From the IMG/VR virus record IMGVR_UViG_3300033553_000827, positions 1-35,263 of that record: 35,263 nt of DNA; one strand, 5' to 3'. Positions within the stretch are counted from its first letter, which is position 1. Each line of letters begins with the position of its first letter. This DNA comes from a virus. Below are positions 7,114-14,673 of the stretch, piece by piece. The notes below the pieces were generated by a model. It did not search any database and was not told where the DNA came from. It saw only the letters and a list, made by a program, of their open reading frames with translations. Made by a program: the position numbers and the translations under genes.

Positions 7114-8763
7114 TCACCCGTCTTGCGGATGCGAAACTCTTGATTGAGCGCCGCTTCCTGCGCCGGGCCCGGCCACGGCGGTGCCGGTCAGGGTTGCGAC
7201 CGCTGGAACGGTGTTGTCGTTGGTCACCTCGGCCAGGACGGGGCGGTCAGGCTCTTCTGTGCTGGCAACAAAGTCCCAGTCTGACGCCGATGTTGAGCTG
7301 ACAACGATCTCAAAGGTGGCGTCATCTTCAGCGGGAGTGATCTTGCTGATCTCGCCAACAAAGTCGCGGCCTGCGATCTGGAGCCTCACAAACCTGTGCT
7401 CAAGCAGATCAAGCGCAATCGGTCCAATCTGCCCGGTCACACGATACTGCGGACGGGATGCCTTGGCTGTCCTCTTGACCGCCCGTGATGTCTGGTTGTG
7501 GCTGTCCGAAAAGTACATGGACACTGTTTCGCGGTTGGCCCGCGCCGCGTCATCTTCGACCCATACACCGGATGCGCTTTCGTTCCAGTCATTGGCGGGT
7601 TCAACGTATCGGGCTGCGAATTCTGTTTTCGGATCTTGGCCCCAGTCATTTTCCGCTATCTCGAAGCCGAAGAAATCATCATCTGTCAACGTCAAGGTCG
7701 GGGCTTCAAAGCGCCCAACCTTAAACCCGACCGTACCGTTGGGGCGCTCGAACACATAGCCATCGCAGGCCAAGATCATCTGCTGCACGAGTGTGTCGTA
7801 GCTTTGGCTGTCAGGAAAAGTGCCGTTCAGGGTCCACTTGCGCTGCGTGCCGCCCTCTTTGTTGGTGACCAGCACGTCAGCCGCATCCGCTTCAATCGCG
7901 ACATCACCCCAGTCGACCGTTCCAGCGCCCAGACGGTTCTCTGTTACCCACGCCCAGACCAGCGCGGCATTGTTGCTATAGACGGTCGTTCCACTGCGTG
8001 GATCGTACACCAGTGCACCCCGAATGACCGGCGTAAGCACCGGCCCGGTCTGCCCGCTGTTGCCATAGACTTCCGCAAAGGACGCATCAGCCACGCGCTT
8101 GGCAAAGGCAGCGACATGAGCAAGGCCTGCCAAATCGTGCGCCGTGGTCCACTCTGGGATCGCCGCAACCATCACGGGGTCCGCAACCTGCCCTGTGCCG
8201 CCAGTGTATTCTTTGAGCCGTATGTGCGGGCTATACGGGGCGGTCTCAACGATATCATCGCCGCCCACCAGCACCGGCACGCCGTCGACAAACCATTGTT
8301 CCACCCCATCGATCTCATGCGCGGCAAGGATCACCGAATAATGCCGACGGTCCACCTGGAAGGATGTCACCGAAAAAGGCCCACCTTTCCGGACGCGACC
8401 AAACACCCATTCCATCGGCGTGACCGGCTGCGCAAAGTTGACCAGCCGTTCAGAAGGGCTTGGTGCGGCGGGCGGTTTCGGGGCCAAGGCCTGCGCGATT
8501 GCAGATAGACCGTATGAAATCGCCGCATTCACAAGAAACCCGCCGATGGTCGTGCCAGCAAAAGCAAAGACCGAAGCCCCGGCCAGATAGGCCGTTGTCC
8601 CCAAGGTACCGCCAATCACGCCGGCGGCCCCGACAGCGGCACCCGCGCCGGTGATACCCGCTAAGAATTGGCTAGCTAATATCGTAACTGGATCAGCACG
8701 GGCTGGCATGGGTGTCAGGGCTGTTGTCGCAAGTAACGCGGCAATGGCAAAATTACGGCGCAT
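7114..8763 (-). CDS. Tail-tip / central fibre protein (J-like), N-terminal part, frame-broken
   Basis: 549 residues as read, the last 16 of them after an apparent frame break. The body has the FGRVRKGGPF, DGVEQWFVDG and TVYSNNAALV motifs of siphophage tail-tip proteins that assemble on the distal tail and begin host contact. The first 24 residues resemble a Sec signal peptide ending ARA-D, followed by a long Gly/Ala-rich hydrophobic stretch (~30-95) that J-like proteins often have. At about 7162-7170 the minus strand reads GGGCCCGGCGCAG; removing one base restores the frame into 7163-6642. The start overlaps the upstream gene's end by 11 bases. Confidence 0.8.
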   Translation of the reverse strand: MRRNFAIAALLATTALTPMPARADPVTILASQFLAGITGAGAAVGAAGVIGGTLGTTAYLAGASVFAFAGTTIGGFLVNAAISYGLSAIAQALAPKPPAAPSPSERLVNFAQPVTPMEWVFGRVRKGGPFSVTSFQVDRRHYSVILAAHEIDGVEQWFVDGVPVLVGGDDIVETAPYSPHIRLKEYTGGTGQVADPVMVAAIPEWTTAHDLAGLAHVAAFAKRVADASFAEVYGNSGQTGPVLTPVIRGALVYDPRSGTTVYSNNAALVWAWVTENRLGAGTVDWGDVAIEADAADVLVTNKEGGTQRKWTLNGTFPDSQSYDTLVQQMILACDGYVFERPNGTVGFKVGRFEAPTLTLTDDDFFGFEIAENDWGQDPKTEFAARYVEPANDWNESASGVWVEDDAARANRETVSMYFSDSHNQTSRAVKRTAKASRPQYRVTGQIGPIALDLLEHRFVRLQIAGRDFVGEISKITPAEDDATFEIVVSSTSASDWDFVASTEEPDRPVLAEVTNDNTVPAVATLTGTAVAGPGAGSGAQSRVSHPQDG

Positions 8764-9172
8764 AGCCGACCCCCCAAATTTTTACTGGTGAAACCAAGTG
8801 CGTAATCATCAAACCATTTCCGCTGGTCTTCATCGCCCACTGCGGTTTACCCTTAGGGGTGTCCTTGATCCGGATCGCGCCGCACATGAACTGATTACCG
8901 CGCACTTTCACGAACGCCACGTCACCGAACGCAGCCTTGTTGACCACGGGCAGACCAGAAAGGAACCTGTCGCCCAGTGGAACAGGGTCAGCACGATAGG
9001 TCCGCGCCAAAGGGCACACATCAGGATCGCCATATGTTCCGCGCAGCCCAACCGCTGGGTCATAGCCCTTGATGACCTGCACCCAATCGGCAAGCACCAT
9101 GTAGCAGTCGCAATATGACCATTCATGCGCCATGCCTGCCCAAAGGTGCAGATGCGCGTAAAGCTTATCCAT
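8753..9172 (-). CDS. DUF6950-like (NlpC/P60-related) tail protein
   Basis: 139 residues from the ATG at 9172; 9184 is an equally possible start and neither has a convincing Shine-Dalgarno. The segment WSYCDCYMVLADWV, followed by GYDPAVGLRGTYGD, matches the conserved N-terminal block of the DUF6950 family, related to NlpC/P60 proteins found just before the tail-tip gene in siphophages and gene transfer agents. The usual HDCC-type block reads YCDC here, so the Cys is kept but the preceding His/Asp context differs. The likely role is in tail-tip assembly or local peptidoglycan opening at infection. It overlaps the genes on both sides. Confidence 0.65.
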   Translation of the reverse strand: MDKLYAHLHLWAGMAHEWSYCDCYMVLADWVQVIKGYDPAVGLRGTYGDPDVCPLARTYRADPVPLGDRFLSGLPVVNKAAFGDVAFVKVRGNQFMCGAIRIKDTPKGKPQWAMKTSGNGLMITHLVSPVKIWGVGYAP

Positions 9173-9755
9173 AGAGCTTTTCATCCTGTCGTCCGTCTTG
9201 CGGCATGAATTGGAGAGACGGGTTTGCGGCACCGATCAGGCGGGCGTGATCTTCGACGTTGTAAAACATGCCCCGCGACGACACTCGCGCCCGGAATGGC
9301 CCCTCAAGCTGCACCGCGATGCTGCGCACGGTGTCGCCTTGGAATTTGACCTTCAGGCCACTCGCAACCACACGCGTTGCACGCAGAATGGGCGGCAGCT
9401 GCGGCTTGTAGAAGTCCGCCATATCCGTGAGCGGTTGCAAATAGATGCGCACGATCGATCCGGCGATGGCGCTGTCCCCGCTTTCGTTGATCTGGTCGAT
9501 CAGGTCAGGCGCATCCGGATCTTGGAAATACGACAGACCGATCATCGCTGCAGGTGCGACGGCCTCCCGTGGCAACTCAATCTCAGATACTTGAATAAGC
9601 TGCGAACCGATCCATGCGTTGCCATCGATGTCGATAAACCGGCCGTCTTGCCCAATCATGAACCGCGCAAGGCCGGACGGCGCATCGATGGACGCCAGCC
9701 GCAGATAGCCGACAATCTCCCCCCGCGCGTCAAAACCTTCTGGCCAGAACGTCAT
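9165..9755 (-). CDS. Minor tail protein (distal tail/hub)
   Basis: 196 residues from the ATG at 9755, which overlaps the upstream stop (ATGA); an in-frame GTG at 9764 is possible. It contains beta-rich segments (GEIVGYLRLASIDAPSGLARF, trimmed here) and a conserved-looking VRIYLQPLTDMADF. I do not recognise a named domain with certainty. It sits where lambda has L/K-type genes and where gene transfer agents have their hub genes: after the tape measure and distal tail gene, before the DUF6950 and tail-tip genes. A structural part of the baseplate hub is the most likely role. Confidence 0.65.
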   Translation of the reverse strand: MTFWPEGFDARGEIVGYLRLASIDAPSGLARFMIGQDGRFIDIDGNAWIGSQLIQVSEIELPREAVAPAAMIGLSYFQDPDAPDLIDQINESGDSAIAGSIVRIYLQPLTDMADFYKPQLPPILRATRVVASGLKVKFQGDTVRSIAVQLEGPFRARVSSRGMFYNVEDHARLIGAANPSLQFMPQDGRQDEKLYG

Positions 9756-10399
9756 CGCAGCCACTCTTGCAGCTGCATTGATGCGCTCGTGAGACGTTGC
9801 CTCGCAGAATAGGCAGGGTTCCCTTGCATTGGGCTTACCATCTCGAACAGGCCGCGCCCTTGAAGCTGGATCAGCGCCCCCGCCGGGATGTCCGACCGCA
9901 GCGGCATTTCGATCTCAAGCTCACTGCCGATGATCGATGTCACTGCGAACGGAAAGTCATCGTAGGACAACACCTGACCCTGCGATATCGGGCCGTTTGC
10001 GGTGTCCATGTTGACCGTGATGACCTCATCGCCACGGGACGCGCCAGCATCGCAGCGGACCGTGTATTCATCCGCAAAGCCCGTGCCGTCAGCAAAGAGC
10101 GTGCCGTCCGAGAACTGGATGGCTGCCTTTTTCGGCGCGCAAAAGACCTGCCGGTCCAGCATCGTGATCCGAAAGACCCCGGTCATCCCACGACCGCGCA
10201 GGATATGCGCCCGAAACGCACCGATGCCCTTATCATACGCGTTAAAGCTTGGGTTCCCAATCCAGCGCGGAAAGCTGTTGATATTGATGTTTCGCCGCCC
10301 CGCCACCGATGTGCCGGATGATTGCTCACGCCAATCGATGTTCCAGTCAAATACCGTCTGGTTCTGCGAAGGCGGTATCGTAATGATACGTCTTTGCAT
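9752..10399 (-). CDS. Distal tail-like minor tail protein
   Basis: A 215-residue protein with beta-rich composition. The N-terminus (VFDWNIDWREQSSGTSVAGR) and the central region (GRGMTGVFRITMLD) look like a distal tail or tail-completion protein. It follows the tape measure gene with no gap: its ATG is at 10399 and the tape measure stop is at 10400. That is the standard place for a Dit-type protein linking tail tube to hub. There is no catalytic motif. Assignment rests on gene order and overall character. Confidence 0.65.
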   Translation of the reverse strand: MQRRIITIPPSQNQTVFDWNIDWREQSSGTSVAGRRNININSFPRWIGNPSFNAYDKGIGAFRAHILRGRGMTGVFRITMLDRQVFCAPKKAAIQFSDGTLFADGTGFADEYTVRCDAGASRGDEVITVNMDTANGPISQGQVLSYDDFPFAVTSIIGSELEIEMPLRSDIPAGALIQLQGRGLFEMVSPMQGNPAYSARQRLTSASMQLQEWLR

Positions 10400-12763
10400 C
10401 TACACACCCCTCATTTGGGTATCTGTCAGCTGCCTGGGCAGCGCCTCGCGGGATTTCTTCATCCCGCTGCGCATGACCTGGACCGACACGCCGGCGGCGA
10501 TCTGACCGACCTGCTCGACCGTCACGCCATCGGCGGCATGAATGCGCAGATTGATGTTTTGAGTTCCACCGCCTTGGTTCATTATGCGTGCGGTCTGCGC
10601 ACCGCCGGTAACTTTTGCAGGGCCGCGAACAAGAATGCCGTTGACCAACTCATCGCGCTTTTCAGATACTATTGCCTTTTGACCCGCGCCGATGCTTCCT
10701 CCAGCATCCAAAAAGCCCAGAAAGCCCCCCATTCCGAGCAGCCCTTTCCCTCTGGTGCCCCCGCCGCCGATCAGCCCACCCAAAAGGCCGCCAAAACCAC
10801 TGCCCTTTTTGCCACCACCCGCAAGCATGCCCTTGCCGAAGAAGATGTATTCAAGCGCAGCCCTCTTAATACTGTTGGTGAACTGATCCATAGCGTCTTT
10901 GCCGCCCATGGCTGCGTCGATGACGCTGTCCTTCCATTCACCCTGGATCTTCTCCATGGCAGCAATACGATCACGGGCCTGATCGTATTGTTCCGCCAAC
11001 TTGCCGACATTTGCGGCCTCGGCATCAATCTTCGCGGTCAGCTCCTCAGTGATCGTCAGGCCACGCTTTTTCGCCTCATCCAGCAGCTTATGCTTGACCG
11101 TCAGCGCGGCGACTTCACCCTTGGACTTGCCCAGCATGTCAATCGACTGTTGCAGCTTTTGCAGTTCGTCCTCTGCAATGCTGAAAAGTGGCTCTTGTTC
11201 GCGCCCGCCTCCGCTTCTGCCGCCGCCCTTACTCCCACCGCCACCCCTTGCGCCTTTGATCTTTGGCAAAGGAATGCCAGCGGACCCTCCAGGTTGGTAC
11301 GCCAACTGAGCGCCAAGGTTGTTTGTTTGGATGTCCGACGCGCTGCCGCCAAATTTGCGAGGATCGCCGCCGCGCCCGCGCCCTGCCCCATTCGCAGCCG
11401 CAGCGTTTGCGACCAACTGACGGGCAAGGCTAAGAGCAATACCGAAATTCTCGGCCAGCTTGCGGGCTTCTTCGACGGCGGGGGAAATGCCGCTTGCCAT
11501 ATCGACCGATGCAATGCCCTCGGCAGCTACTTCGCCTTCTTCGAGCCGCGCTGCCATTTCACGCGCTACGGCCTCGGCATTTGTCACACCGTCCAAAACG
11601 TCCTGGCTTACAGTATCCCCGGCCTCGACAAGTAGATCCCGAATTTCGCCAAGCTGCGCAGCCATTTCTGAGAAGTCGCCCGCGTTGCGCGCTGCTTCAA
11701 GCCCCGCTTGTGCCTCGGATATCTGGCGCAAAAGGTCAGGCGAAATGTTAATTTCATCGACAAGCGAACCGATGTTGGCAAAGTCGCCCTGCATGGCCGC
11801 AAGCTCTTCACGCATGACGCGCAAGTTTTCGATATCTATAGGATCAACAAACTGCCCCGCCGCCTGACGGTCTGCAATGATGCCAGCAATCTTTTCAATC
11901 TCAAGGCGGTAAGCTTCGGCCTCTGCCTTGCCCGCGTCTGTGCCTGCGCTGGCAAGTGCCGCCGATACCGTGCCAGCCGTCGATTCCGCCGCCTTGGCGA
12001 TTTCCGCCGTGACTTCGGTAATAATCCCGCTGACCTTTGCAACCGCTTCACGCTTGTCGATCTCAAACAGCGCCAGCGCCATTTGCTGTACTTCTTCGGT
12101 CAATTCGCCGTATTTCTTGCGCAAACCCTCAAGGTCGGACACATTCGCAGCCGTTGCCGACATGGCGGATAAGGCTGCGTCTGCCTCCCCTACTCGATCA
12201 GCAAACGTCTTGGCTTTCTCCTTGGTTTCCTCTGTCGCGTCACCCATTTGCCAAAGTACGCCAGCCAGAGACGAACCAACAGCCAGCGCAGCGCCCATCA
12301 CCGCGCCCCATGGGCCAAACACGCCCAAAAGCTGCGAACCCTGCTGAGAGAACGCCACAAGCGCAGATTGCCCGCCTTGCACCTGAACCGCAAAGTCACC
12401 GATCTGATAACCAGCTTGTTGAAATACAGACCTGTTGCGCGTCATAAAGCCCGTTTGAGCGGCCACGCTGCTATTCATGGCGACGACATTGCTTGTCAGG
12501 CGCTTTGCGCGCTCCGAAGTCTGGTCATATTCGCGCTGCACAAGATCCATACCCTTGGCATGTTGCGCCGCGTCAATCGTGCCAGCTTCAAGGGCCGCAT
12601 TGAAACGAAGCTGCTGCTTTTCTAGCTTTGCTTCTGCCGCCGCCAAGGGCGTAAACTTGCGCTCAAGCCGATCAATAGCCGCGCCAGCAGACTTGGCCCG
12701 CTTTTCAAATTGCTGTTGCTCAAGTTCAAGCAGGATCGCAATGCGTTCGGTTGGTTCAGCCAT
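10400..12763 (-). CDS. Tail tape measure protein
   Basis: 787 residues, largely helical. The N-terminal coiled-coil region (~1-110) leads into QQAGYQIGDFAVQVQGG (~115-131), a motif I know from tape measure proteins, then a hydrophobic segment (~145-171, GPWGAVMGAALAVGSSLAGVL). The long helical middle is followed by Gly-rich stretches (~500-520 and ~655-690), with DAGGSIGAGQKAIVSEKRDE near the C-terminus, typical of the end that is ejected first. The protein sets tail length; at about 1.5 angstrom per residue it predicts a tail near 118 nm. The start overlaps the chaperone extension frame by 8 bases, as in many siphophages. Confidence 0.92.
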   Translation of the reverse strand: MAEPTERIAILLELEQQQFEKRAKSAGAAIDRLERKFTPLAAAEAKLEKQQLRFNAALEAGTIDAAQHAKGMDLVQREYDQTSERAKRLTSNVVAMNSSVAAQTGFMTRNRSVFQQAGYQIGDFAVQVQGGQSALVAFSQQGSQLLGVFGPWGAVMGAALAVGSSLAGVLWQMGDATEETKEKAKTFADRVGEADAALSAMSATAANVSDLEGLRKKYGELTEEVQQMALALFEIDKREAVAKVSGIITEVTAEIAKAAESTAGTVSAALASAGTDAGKAEAEAYRLEIEKIAGIIADRQAAGQFVDPIDIENLRVMREELAAMQGDFANIGSLVDEINISPDLLRQISEAQAGLEAARNAGDFSEMAAQLGEIRDLLVEAGDTVSQDVLDGVTNAEAVAREMAARLEEGEVAAEGIASVDMASGISPAVEEARKLAENFGIALSLARQLVANAAAANGAGRGRGGDPRKFGGSASDIQTNNLGAQLAYQPGGSAGIPLPKIKGARGGGGSKGGGRSGGGREQEPLFSIAEDELQKLQQSIDMLGKSKGEVAALTVKHKLLDEAKKRGLTITEELTAKIDAEAANVGKLAEQYDQARDRIAAMEKIQGEWKDSVIDAAMGGKDAMDQFTNSIKRAALEYIFFGKGMLAGGGKKGSGFGGLLGGLIGGGGTRGKGLLGMGGFLGFLDAGGSIGAGQKAIVSEKRDELVNGILVRGPAKVTGGAQTARIMNQGGGTQNINLRIHAADGVTVEQVGQIAAGVSVQVMRSGMKKSREALPRQLTDTQMRGV

Positions 12764-12890
12764 GCTTCGCCTTCAATTCTTCGAACTGTTCCCACGTTGG
12801 CGGGGATGTCGTTTCGCTTGCGTGTGATTCATTCCAGCCCTCAACAAAGAGGGACCAATCGGCGGGCGTCATTTGCCGCCAATCGGACAT
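12756..12890 (-). CDS. Tail assembly chaperone, second frame (GT-like extension)
   Basis: From its first ATG this frame encodes 44 residues (MSDWRQMTPADWSLFVEGWN onward). The open frame continues upstream without a stop to the A9 run at 12991-12983 in the first chaperone gene. That upstream part reads like protein (FSWIVKQDRPNSYEAQAKIK). The frame is -1 relative to the gene at 12893-13318, exactly what a -1 slip on A AAA AAA would enter. The fused product would be 112 + 75 = 187 residues. This parallels lambda G/GT and its position before the tape measure is canonical. Independent initiation at 12890 cannot be excluded. Confidence 0.75.
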   Translation of the reverse strand: MSDWRQMTPADWSLFVEGWNESHASETTSPPTWEQFEELKAKHG

Positions 12891-12892
12891 GC

Positions 12893-13318
12893 TTAAACCT
12901 GCGCTGATTGCGCTTTTGATCTTCGCTTGCGCTTCGTAGCTGTTTGGTCTGTCTTGTTTGACGATCCAGCTAAATCGGCGGCTTTTTTTTTATCCTCTGC
13001 CGGGATAAACGCGGCCAACAGAAGATCCTGCGCCATTGCGCGGATACGGTGATTTTCGCTTGGTGGCATATCGTCAACCAGCTTGTCAGCCGACTTGTCG
13101 TTAAGACCACCACCAACCAACCCAAGCGCCACAAGATCGCGGCAATGACGGGCTTGCGGCTCACCACGACCTAACAACTGATCCAGCATCGCAAAGATGC
13201 CCAAGCCGTGCTGGCGTTCAAATCGCTCAATCTCGCCGTTGCGTAGAACCAGCGGGCGACTTTCGCCGCCCAACTGTTCAATCGTACCGCCTGCCGGGGC
13301 GTCCGCTGTGATCGGCAT
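12893..13318 (-). CDS. Tail assembly chaperone (G-like / GTA gp10-like)
   Basis: A 141-residue protein. Residues ~10-70 (VLRNGEIERFERQHGLGIFA, then RHCRDLVALGLVGGG) resemble the tail chaperone family found between tail tube and tape measure in Rhodobacteraceae phages and gene transfer agents. From Lys110 the message reads AAA AAA AAA G. After this, the zero frame becomes a low-complexity basic tail (TKRKRRSKAQSAQV) and the -1 frame becomes protein-like, so I infer that two products are made. The chaperones coat the tape measure during tail assembly and are absent from the virion. The ATG overlaps the tail tube stop (TAATG). Confidence 0.85.
   Translation of the reverse strand: MPITADAPAGGTIEQLGGESRPLVLRNGEIERFERQHGLGIFAMLDQLLGRGEPQARHCRDLVALGLVGGGLNDKSADKLVDDMPPSENHRIRAMAQDLLLAAFIPAEDKKKAADLAGSSNKTDQTATKRKRRSKAQSAQV
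12983..12991 (-). promoter_or_regulatory. A9 slippery run, probable -1 ribosomal frameshift site
   Basis: Nine consecutive A on the minus strand are read in the zero frame as three Lys codons after GAT, creating A AAA AAA, a classic bacterial -1 slippery heptamer. A Shine-Dalgarno-like AGAGGA directly precedes the run and could stimulate slipping. No strong downstream stem-loop is obvious. The -1 frame is open from here to 12756. Confidence 0.7.
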
Positions 13319-13764
13319 TATACAGCCGCTGTAAAGGCGATATAGCCGGAGGATGCGAGGGAAAGGCTATAGGTTGCTGGCCCCTCCTGTTCCCCGCCAA
13401 ACTCCACATTATCGACATGGAAAGCGCCCTCGAATGTGCCAAAATCAGGCACAATCACTTGGAATTTGCCGATGGCATCAGCGGTATCGGTTACGGCAGA
13501 GCCAAACGCGATTGCTTTGAAACGCGTCAAAGAATTGCCACCCTCGAAAATGCCGTTGCCAGAGAATGAGATAGAACGCATCCCGGTCATGACCTCCTGC
13601 CACAACTGACTGCCCGGTGCTGTGCAATCCATCGTGGTAACGTCGAAATTGTTGTTGTTCAGGGTGATGGTTTTCGACTGAATGCCGCAGAGGGTGGTGA
13701 ACACCTCAGCTACTTCACCGTCACCGATTTTGATCAGCAGAAGCCGACCTTGCTGCTTTGCCAT
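13318..13764 (-). CDS. Major tail tube protein (TP901-1 type)
   Basis: 148 residues from the ATG at 13764 (MAKQQGRLLLIKIGDGE), chosen because TAGGAGCC lies 7 bases upstream; the frame extends to 13803 without a better signal. The sequence shows the tail tube pattern: FTTLCGIQSKTITLNNNNFD near the N-terminus, a middle SISFSGNGIFEG and a C-terminal ATYSLSLASSGYIAF. The family is the phage major tail protein TP901-1/TIGR02126 type. Hexameric rings stack into the tail tube. Its position between the tail terminator (interrupted by a moron) and the tail chaperone agrees. Confidence 0.88.
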   Translation of the reverse strand: MAKQQGRLLLIKIGDGEVAEVFTTLCGIQSKTITLNNNNFDVTTMDCTAPGSQLWQEVMTGMRSISFSGNGIFEGGNSLTRFKAIAFGSAVTDTADAIGKFQVIVPDFGTFEGAFHVDNVEFGGEQEGPATYSLSLASSGYIAFTAAV

Positions 13765-13809
13765 GATTAGGCTCCTATGTAGGTTGAACGATCGCTTGCC
13801 CAAGGCGAT

Positions 13810-13823
13810 GGTAAGGGCTTACC
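13810..13823. promoter_or_regulatory. Inverted repeat upstream of the secreted-protein moron
   Basis: GGTAAG-GG-CTTACC is a perfect 6-bp dyad, 28 bases upstream of the plus-strand ATG at 13852, followed by the AT-rich AAAATTATAC (13830-13839), which could hold a -10 element. It is the only gap between the tail tube and the moron, so a promoter for the moron and an operator are plausible. No clean -35/-10 pair is visible. Confidence 0.35.
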
Positions 13824-13851
13824 CTTGCGAAAATTATACAAAGGAAATTCT

Positions 13852-14103
13852 ATGAAATATGTTATTCTGATTTCAGCGCTGTTGGCCGGTCCTGCAATGG
13901 CGCAAGATGACTGCGAAGCGTCGCTGGATTTGTATGATACCTACACCAGCACCCTTGATTTCGTGCTGGCCTTTTCTCAGTCCTGTGAGACCAAACCAAC
14001 ATCGACTTGCGCCGAAGTTATTGAGCCACTCAATAAACTCATCGGTAGCATGGCCGAAGATAACGCAGAATTCATATCGGCCCTTCGCTCAAAGTGCCGC
14101 TAA
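13852..14103 (+). CDS. Secreted small Cys-rich protein (moron)
   Basis: 83 residues from the ATG at 13852, with AAAGGAAA 5-6 bases upstream. Residues 1-18 are a textbook signal peptide ending AMAQ, so the protein is probably periplasmic or released. The mature part has four Cys residues (DDC, QSC, STC, SKC), enough for two disulfides, and is otherwise helical. No family is recognised. It is the only plus-strand gene inside ~28 kb of minus-strand genes and ends tail-to-tail with the tail terminator gene (4-base overlap). That is the pattern of a moron expressed from the prophage for the host's benefit. Its function is unknown. Confidence 0.7.
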   Translation: MKYVILISALLAGPAMAQDDCEASLDLYDTYTSTLDFVLAFSQSCETKPTSTCAEVIEPLNKLIGSMAEDNAEFISALRSKCR

Positions 14104-14510
14104 CCATCCAGCAGGGCGGTAAACGCCGCGATGGCTGTATAACTTTCGCCGTCGCTGTCTTGCGCGACGGTTTGGGTCTGCCAGTGGACCTGCACAGTAT
14201 CGAAGCCTGCCACGGTCAAAGCAGCCTCATTTAGAGCAGCCACGATAGCCTCTGCGCATCTGGTAGCCTCTACACGCCCAGACGTTAGGGGGCGGCTGTG
14301 TGCCTCAATTGCAAAGGTTAAGGATGCAGCCGATTTTCCATCAGTGCGAAGGGGGCGCGGCTCAATCCCGCCAATGCGGATATAGGGGCGTGTCGCAGTC
14401 TGTGGGGGCTGGTCATAAACCCGCGCACCGACAAGCGCAGTCACGCCAGCGTCAGCCTTTAGAGCCGCAACAAGCGACTTTTGCAAGGCGAGTGCGTAAC
14501 TGTCAGCCAT
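14100..14510 (-). CDS. Tail terminator / completion protein (DUF3168)
   Basis: A 136-residue protein starting MADSYALALQKSLVAALKAD, with GARVYDQPPQTATRPYIRIG, the recognisable N-terminal core of DUF3168 proteins; LTFAIEAHSRPLTSGRVEA fits the second conserved block. DUF3168 members cap the tail tube and join it to the head (lambda U/gp17-like fold). Its start overlaps the end of the 56-residue gene upstream and its stop overlaps the convergent moron. Confidence 0.85.
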   Translation of the reverse strand: MADSYALALQKSLVAALKADAGVTALVGARVYDQPPQTATRPYIRIGGIEPRPLRTDGKSAASLTFAIEAHSRPLTSGRVEATRCAEAIVAALNEAALTVAGFDTVQVHWQTQTVAQDSDGESYTAIAAFTALLDG

Positions 14511-14673
14511 TGGAGGATTCGACCTCCTGCACAGTTAGGTATTTCTTCCAACGTCCAGTTTCTACTCGGCCCCGTGTTAAATTGGCGATGATAAAATCCA
14601 GCCAGATTAAAGGGTCGCGAACTGCTTTTTTAGCGTCAACGCTAACCCTGAGATTGATATTCAGTTTAGCCAT
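14503..14673 (-). CDS. Small 56-residue protein between connector and tail terminator
   Basis: The ATG at 14673 overlaps the stop of the HK97 gp10-like gene (TAATG), and its TGA lies inside the start of the tail terminator gene (8-base overlap), so it is locked into the operon at both ends. The sequence begins MAKLNINLRVSVDAKKAVRD and includes PLIWLDFIIANLTRGRVETG. No family is recognised. With both flanking junctions overlapping, this is very likely a translated gene, though too short for many gene callers. A head-tail joining role is possible from position only. Confidence 0.7.
   Translation of the reverse strand: MAKLNINLRVSVDAKKAVRDPLIWLDFIIANLTRGRVETGRWKKYLTVQEVESSNG

Noticed and set aside
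7161-7170. Programmed +1 frameshift at CCC-GGC in the tail-tip gene
   Set aside because: No stop or rare codon follows to stall the ribosome and no known precedent in this gene type; an indel or sequencing error explains it more simply.
7498-8508. Plus-strand open frame of 336 codons opposite the tail-tip gene
   Set aside because: Shadow of a well-supported tail gene; no start signal or domain.
10322-11635. Long plus-strand open frame (437 codons) opposite the tape measure gene
   Set aside because: It is antisense to a convincing tape measure protein, has no ribosome binding site or domain, and its composition (many Arg, Cys, His, Leu) is typical of the shadow of GC-rich coding DNA.
12983-12991. 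A9 run as a mere homopolymer sequencing error
   Set aside because: Considered seriously, but both frames give plausible chaperone products in the same arrangement as lambda G/GT, so frameshifting is preferred; it stays testable.
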